From assembly GCA_047967505.1 (NCBI GenBank), contig CM106541.1: a stretch of DNA of 64,000 nt; one strand, given 5' to 3'. Under the pieces are notes generated by a model, which was not told where the DNA came from, searched no databases, and was given only the letters and a program-made list of their open reading frames with translations. This document shows positions 59,006 through 64,000 of the stretch, piece after piece. The number at the start of each line of letters is the position of its first letter. Position 1 is the stretch's first letter. Position numbers and translations under genes: made by a program. This stretch comes from Dipteris shenzhenensis (taxonomy: Eukaryota; Polypodiophyta; Polypodiopsida; Gleicheniales).

Positions 59006-59321
59006 TATAGATCTAATTCACACAACAATCATTATGTAAGCAGTCGTGAGATTCTACTACCATGACAATGTATACATACAAAAACCAACGCATATCACTT
59101 AAGTAATTCACACATCCAGGCCCAATCGTAATGCATTACGTTAACACTCAACAATCATACAGGTATAGATCTAATTCACACAACAATCATTATGTAAGCA
59201 ATTGTGAGATTCTACTACCACGACGATGTATACATACAAAAACCAATGCATAGCAATTAAGTAATTCACACGTCTCGGCCCAATCCTAATGCATTATGTT
59301 AACACTTAACAATCATTACAA
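59006..59321. repeat. Tandem duplication, 158-bp period
   Basis: TATAGATCTAATTCACAC starts at 59006 and again at 59164, and the two copies match through AACAATCAT at their ends with scattered substitutions. Confidence 0.88.
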
Positions 59322-59559
59322 AGACAAAAGCGAAAAAATCAAGAAATATAACATGAATTTCTAGTAGATAATGAAAACGTGGACCCTACAAGCAATAGCG
59401 CGGCTCCTACAAATTGGTCCAAGAAACCCTATCCGGCTATCGAAGGAGGATAGGCTATAAAAGACAAAACATGAAAACATATAACAGTAATCACGATTTA
59501 ATGAACCAAGATGATCTACATCACCATTGTGTGATCACACATCTTGAGCTGGTTGGGAA

Positions 59560-60140
59560 GGTCGTCGTCGAGATGAATCCAGCCAGCCAAAGCGACCTAT
59601 CATCTGAAAAATAATCGGTTCTATTGACATCTACGTACAATATATATGAATACATGATAGTAGACCAAACGAGGTGAATCCAGCAGCAAAAGCGAGCCAT
59701 TACCCGGCCTTGATCATGATACCACCTAATAAGTTGTCACTTGAGGCGAGACGAATCCAACCGGCCGAAGCGATTTATCATCTGGTCCCAAGTGATAGGC
59801 ATCATACATGCAAACACATATAAGCAAGCATAAATAAGCCTCACACATATTCCTCTCTCTCTTGCCCTCTCTCTCTTTTCCTCTCTCAGTTGGGGCGAGG
59901 TGAATCCAGTCGACCGAAGCGTGCCATGCATTAATCATGATACTACTAAAACATCACTCGAGGCAAGATGAATCCAATTGGCCGAAGAAGCGAGTCATCA
60001 TCCGGCCGCAAGTGATACACATCATTCAAGCACACACACAAAAGCAAGCAACCATAAACATATCACATATTCCAGTCTCTCTTTTCTCTCAACGGCGGCA
60101 AAGGTGAATCCAGCCAGCCGAAGTGAGCCATCATCCCGCC
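59560..60140. repeat. Degenerate tandem repeat with GGTGAATCCAGCCGGCCGAAGCG words
   Basis: Variants of GAATCCAGCCGGCCGAAGCG followed by ATCATC lie near 59575, 59680, 59752, 59900, 59970 and 60105. CT-rich runs and words such as AAGTGATAGGCATCAT lie between them. No coding capacity. Confidence 0.75.
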
Positions 60141-60299
60141 CTAGCTGAAAACAAAAGTAAGGCTAGAAGCTCACCAGAAGTCTGAAGGAGAAGGCGGGAA
60201 GCGGCGAAAAACAACAGGAATGCGGGAAACAACAAAAAATAGCAGCGAATTCTGATCAAGGGTGAAAAAAATGCCGTGAAGCTCACCTTTTATTAACCC

Positions 60300-60560
60300 A
60301 ACTCAACATACCGGCAGGTATGCCGCCACAATGGTTGGTGTTTTTTGGCCAACACATGCATGCCGCGTGTTCCGTCGGTTTACACCGACCGATGTAATCC
60401 TAATACACTGCCCAGTGTAGGGGTTCACCGATCGGTGTTTCTTTCACCGTGTGGTGTTTTACTACACCGTGCGGTATATTTAGTCAAATAACGCACGGTG
60501 TTGTGATACACTGAGCGAAATGTAGCCGGTCAACCGGTGTACATTCACCAGTTATTAAAA
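60300..60560. repeat. Cluster of ACCGATCGGTGT-type inverted words
   Basis: Repeated CGGTGT and ACACCG words in both orientations (CACCGATCGGTGT, CACCGTGTGGTGTT, CACCGTGCGGTATA, GTCAACCGGTGT). The density and mixed orientation resemble subterminal DNA of a DNA transposon. No terminal sequence or target duplication was found. Confidence 0.5.
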
Positions 60561-61680
60561 ATGTGTTTTTTGCGTTTTGAATGTCCACAAGCGTTTTAAA
60601 ATCAAGAAACATGTTCTTTTCTTTCAAAAAACGTACTAAAAAATTTCCAGCATTCACGCCTCTTGTTAGGATGCCATGCAACTTGACAAAACTATTTGAA
60701 CTTGAACAGTCACATACATCCCGATTGGGTATGTGCACATGCATTCTCCTCCTTGTATCAATGTTGTATGTATGAATGGTATCTTCCATTTTCAAAAAAC
60801 ATGCATTAAAGTAGGTCCATTTAGATCTATTTTTTAAAATATTCCTCAAGCCACTCAGAAGGCAATTTTAGAGTGTTTTATTCACATAGTAAATACCCAC
60901 AGAGCATGGACACACCATATCAAATTCACAGTTGAGCCTCATACAATCTTTTGTAACATCATGAAGTTGGTTGTAGATCAGGTGGATTCACCTCTTAGGA
61001 GAAAAGGGCATCAAAACACGGCCTATAGTGACTAACGTACTAAGCTATCCCATGCCATCAACCCTTAGCCTACCCTAGTCATTAAGGTTTGAGGTTAGAG
61101 AGAATATTATCTCTACCATTTAATCTGTGGAGCCTCTTTCCAAGAAGATGACATTGGTATGTCCAGTGCACGTCCGTGTCATGCGCATCCCCAACACAAT
61201 CATGCTAGAAGATGGCTTCTTGGTTGTTGTTAAAGGTGGAAGAAACAGAAAATGCATAGTTGTTAACAAATGAGTGGACACAACCCCAAAAGCAGATGTC
61301 AACCTCCTGCAAGACTTTAGCTCAGGGCATCAAGGCCAATTGCAAGCATATTAGAATATCCATCTCACATTGCAATTTCTTGGGTAATCTAGCTTTGTCT
61401 TTATGCCTGGATTCTATCTCATTAATGAGGTAGGAGTTGTAGGGCATCAGGGTAAAGTTGCAATACAATATTTCAATGGGGATTATGTCTTATCTTTATG
61501 CTTGAATTTTGGGTTAGCAGGCAAATTACGTTTTACCACTAGTGTACTCGGTCACAATAATACTGCTTCTGAGTAGTTTAAAGGGCATCAAATAGAGGAG
61601 TCGTTTGACATCCAAAATGCCGTGAATCTTTTAGATAACCTTGCATTGCCAAGTAGGCATTCCAATATACTAGATTAATA
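60561..61680. other. Stretch without a recognised feature
   Basis: I see no domain, repeat or element end here. Short open frames on both strands have no recognisable motifs. Confidence 0.45.
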
Positions 61681-62330
61681 CCATGGGTGTAAAAGTAGAT
61701 TGATGCAAAGAGTACCATGTGGCAGTGACAATCACAAGATGGAGATGGGGGCACTGGTAAAGGGAAGCATGCCAACTCGTTTGACAAAATGGAAAGTAGA
61801 TAGATGAAAAGAGCACCATATGATCATGACAATAAAAGAGATGAAGATGGAGATGGGCCAAAGGAAGATGGAAACTCATTTGAATAAGAATGTCGAGACA
61901 TAGAAGATTCCGAAGAAAGAAAGTGAAGATGAAGGGGTCCATGATGGAAAAACAAGGAAAAAGAGATGAAACGTGAGAGCATTCCATAAAATTTTCATAG
62001 ATTTAGCATCAATGTATTATGTCAATTAGATTCAACTGATAATCACATATTGTTTTTTCTTAGTGCGCTTATAATAAAAAATGCTCCTAGTTTTAACTAC
62101 TTTTAAAAGGAATATCTATAACTACTAACACCATGTGTATGAAAGTAGGTTAATGAAAAGGGTACCATATGATAATGATAACAATAGAGATGGTGATAAT
62201 AATTTAAAAAGGAAAATGACAAATCATTTGAAAAAATATGAAAAACATATTAATGAAAAGAGTCCCATGATACAATAATGATAATAAAAGAGATGAAGAT
62301 GGAGATGGGTTAAAGTTGACTATAATAATA
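61681..62330. repeat. Purine-rich degenerate repeats
   Basis: Four related segments start near 61690, 61796, 62150 and 62245. Each follows the plan GTAG(A/G)TT(A/G)ATG-AAAGAGTACCAT, then a CAATGATAATAA-type run, then AGAGATGAAGATGGAGATGG. No gene. Confidence 0.65.
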
Positions 62331-63374
62331 GAAAGGAAGATGGCAACTCATTTGAGAAAATGTAGAGACTTCATAGAAGAGGGACCTACCAAGGGAAAAC
62401 ATGAGAGCATTCCATGGAACCTTTCTAGACGCAATGCTCCTTTTTTCTTCAATATGCAGCCACCTTCACCAAAAGCAAAGAAAAAGAGGGTCCACAAAAT
62501 GTAGGGACATCATAGAAGAATACGTTAAGTGAAACACTTTCAGTGTAACAATGATATATCGACTTTTCTTCAAGCACTTATAATTACACGGAACTGTATC
62601 GACTGCCAACTGGTGGATATTTGACAGAGCAAGACTGGTTTTATTTGGCTTTGATGTGAAATAGCAGGGCCAATTTTATTTGGGTTTGGTATGACATGAG
62701 GGAAATGCTCAAGGGGAAGCATGCCCAAGGGAAGCATTTTTCCAAACTTAAGGCGAGGAGCGACCTTACCACGGTGACAATGACAATGACAATGAGTATT
62801 GAACCAGTGCTTTGCATGGGAAAAGATGCATGACCATCCTCAACCACTCCCCATCTGAAGGTAGATCTTTGATTCTTAAATTTTGGCTAAGTCTTAACCC
62901 ATGGCTCTGAGACCTTCCATCTCCTCCTTTCATTCCATTAACCTTCCATCTCCTCCTTCCTCCTGAAGGTGACCTTCCATCTCCTCCTTGCCCCTAAAGC
63001 TGGCTCTCGTCTTTCCACCTCCTCCCCTCTCCAAGCCTCCATCTAAGAGCTCCTTCTTTGTGACATGTGGGAGGCTCTTCTCCTCTAAGTTGCCACGTGT
63101 CCTCTCCTTTTTTTTTTGGGTGTCCATGGTTAATAGGTTAAAGATGACATCGCTGGCTGCCTTGATTTTGGGGAAACACCTCCCTTTGGGCATTTTCGTA
63201 AAGTCGAGGACCTCGATTGTGACAACAGATTAATCCTCACATTGCCAACTCGGATTCCCAGCCATGATCCATCTTCCTGTGTTGATGGAGACGTGGCGAT
63301 GAGGAAGAGACTAGACTCACTAGACTCACTAGGGTAAAGGGGCCAGTAAAGAGGCGGGTGCCTTTATAATGTCA
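62331..63374. other. Spacer with a short CT-rich repeat
   Basis: The word ACCTTCCATCTCCTCCTT recurs at 62912, 62941 and 62972 (about 30-bp period). Otherwise no feature is supported. Confidence 0.55.
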
Positions 63375-63884
63375 TCAATGCCCCCAATAGGGAGGCATGT
63401 GCCAATCAATGCTCTTCATAGAAAAAGATGATGTGTCAAGCCCTCCTTTCACCATTTTTTGGACACACAGTGCCTTAGTACTAGCCCTCACTTGACCTAA
63501 GCAGTGGCACTCATAGATTTTTTCTTCCACAATTTTTTTGAAAAGTTTGAAAATAAAAATTAGCTCCCTATGACCACCAAGGCCATTTCCGCCATGGATT
63601 AGTGCTAAAAAGTTAGCCCTCCATAGTACCCGCACCTTTACGCTAGAGTGATCAGTGATGTTCAGAGCCCGCTCGTGAGGATAAGTTTTTTCAAAAGAAC
63701 GGCAGCACCTTGAAACAATGTGGATGCGTCCTTCGAGTACGAGGGAGACTTTTTTATTCCAAAGAAAGTTCGAAAGGGCCTCCTTAAGGTCTGGGAGCTC
63801 AAGGTTTACAGAAAGAACTGCAGTACTAGCAGCGAGCACCTTGTTGAGATCAATGCGATGAATCGTTTTGTGTGTTGTTTTCAA
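63375..63884 (-). CDS. Open reading frame of unknown nature
   Basis: 169 codons, MKTTHKTIHRIDLNKVLAAS to MPPYWGH, ending TGA or similar at 63375. No domain, signal peptide or membrane segment is apparent. Length alone makes it worth recording, but it may be chance; it could also be the end of a gene lying beyond the right edge. Confidence 0.2.
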   Translation of the reverse strand: MKTTHKTIHRIDLNKVLAASTAVLSVNLELPDLKEALSNFLWNKKVSLVLEGRIHIVSRCCRSFEKTYPHERALNITDHSSVKVRVLWRANFLALIHGGNGLGGHRELIFIFKLFKKIVEEKIYECHCLGQVRASTKALCVQKMVKGGLDTSSFSMKSIDWHMPPYWGH

Positions 63885-64000
63885 TGTGTTGTTCTTCTAG
63901 TTATCGTATCAGAAGGCTCGTCTACTAGTGTACGTAGTAGCAGCACCAGCAGCTCAGTGGTGCATGAGGTGCTGAGGGCGTTCAAGCAAGGCATCACCAG

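Overview
The window looks like repeat-dominated nuclear DNA of a land plant. The support is Ty1/Copia elements with initiator-Met-tRNA primer sites, CACTA-type DNA transposons carrying Tnp2/DUF4218/DUF4216 and En/Spm PTTA-type proteins, spliceosomal GT-AG introns, and large satellites. I cannot name the species. The DUF7869-type transposase and the ParB-like/FCP1-like gene would suit a fern, lycophyte or bryophyte better than a flowering plant, but that is only an inference. No rRNA or tRNA gene and no convincing single-copy host gene was found; nearly every coding stretch belongs to a mobile element or is a decayed passenger.

Layout. 1-3150: a ~182-bp satellite whose monomers cycle as a three-member higher-order repeat (~546 bp). 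3151-4338: fragment of Copia family 'B'. 4339-9840: Copia family 'A' on the minus strand, inserted in that fragment, its 5' LTR internally duplicated and then cut by a CACTA-type terminus at 9841. 9841-15142: that terminus, with three 16-bp palindromes, followed by a minus-strand three-exon gene of about 1,340 codons that ends in an FCP1-like HAD domain. 11.4-31.9 kb: a family of perfect and near-perfect palindromes built on GAGAATGGCACT and its reverse complement. It fills the introns of that gene, occurs decayed inside a hierarchical satellite (15.6-26.4 kb; 204-bp, 408-bp and 1,881/2,697-bp levels), and ends at a plus-strand DUF7869-type transposase gene (31965-35570). 36.1-38.5 kb: a pseudogene with two tandem C48/Ulp1-like peptidase domains. 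38495-49234: a 5'-truncated Copia B copy (plus) holding a complete Copia B copy (minus, 42315-47770) in its reverse transcriptase, with a 5-bp target duplication. 49393-57268: a complete CACTA-type element with CACAA ends, a 3-bp ATA target duplication and two divergent genes. 57840-58991: a kinase-like pseudogene. 59.0-64 kb: degenerate repeats and unassigned sequence.

A ~250-bp MITE with 15-bp inverted ends (CTCGGGGGGGTCACT) occurs four times, each with a perfect 8-bp target duplication, inside the DUF7869 gene, Copia B, the CACTA subterminal DNA and the CACTA transposase. It is the youngest layer. In-frame stops in the coding remnants mostly sit where C-to-T change of CAG, CAA or CGA would put them, as expected for methylated transposons, although two Copia B copies share some of the same TAG codons.
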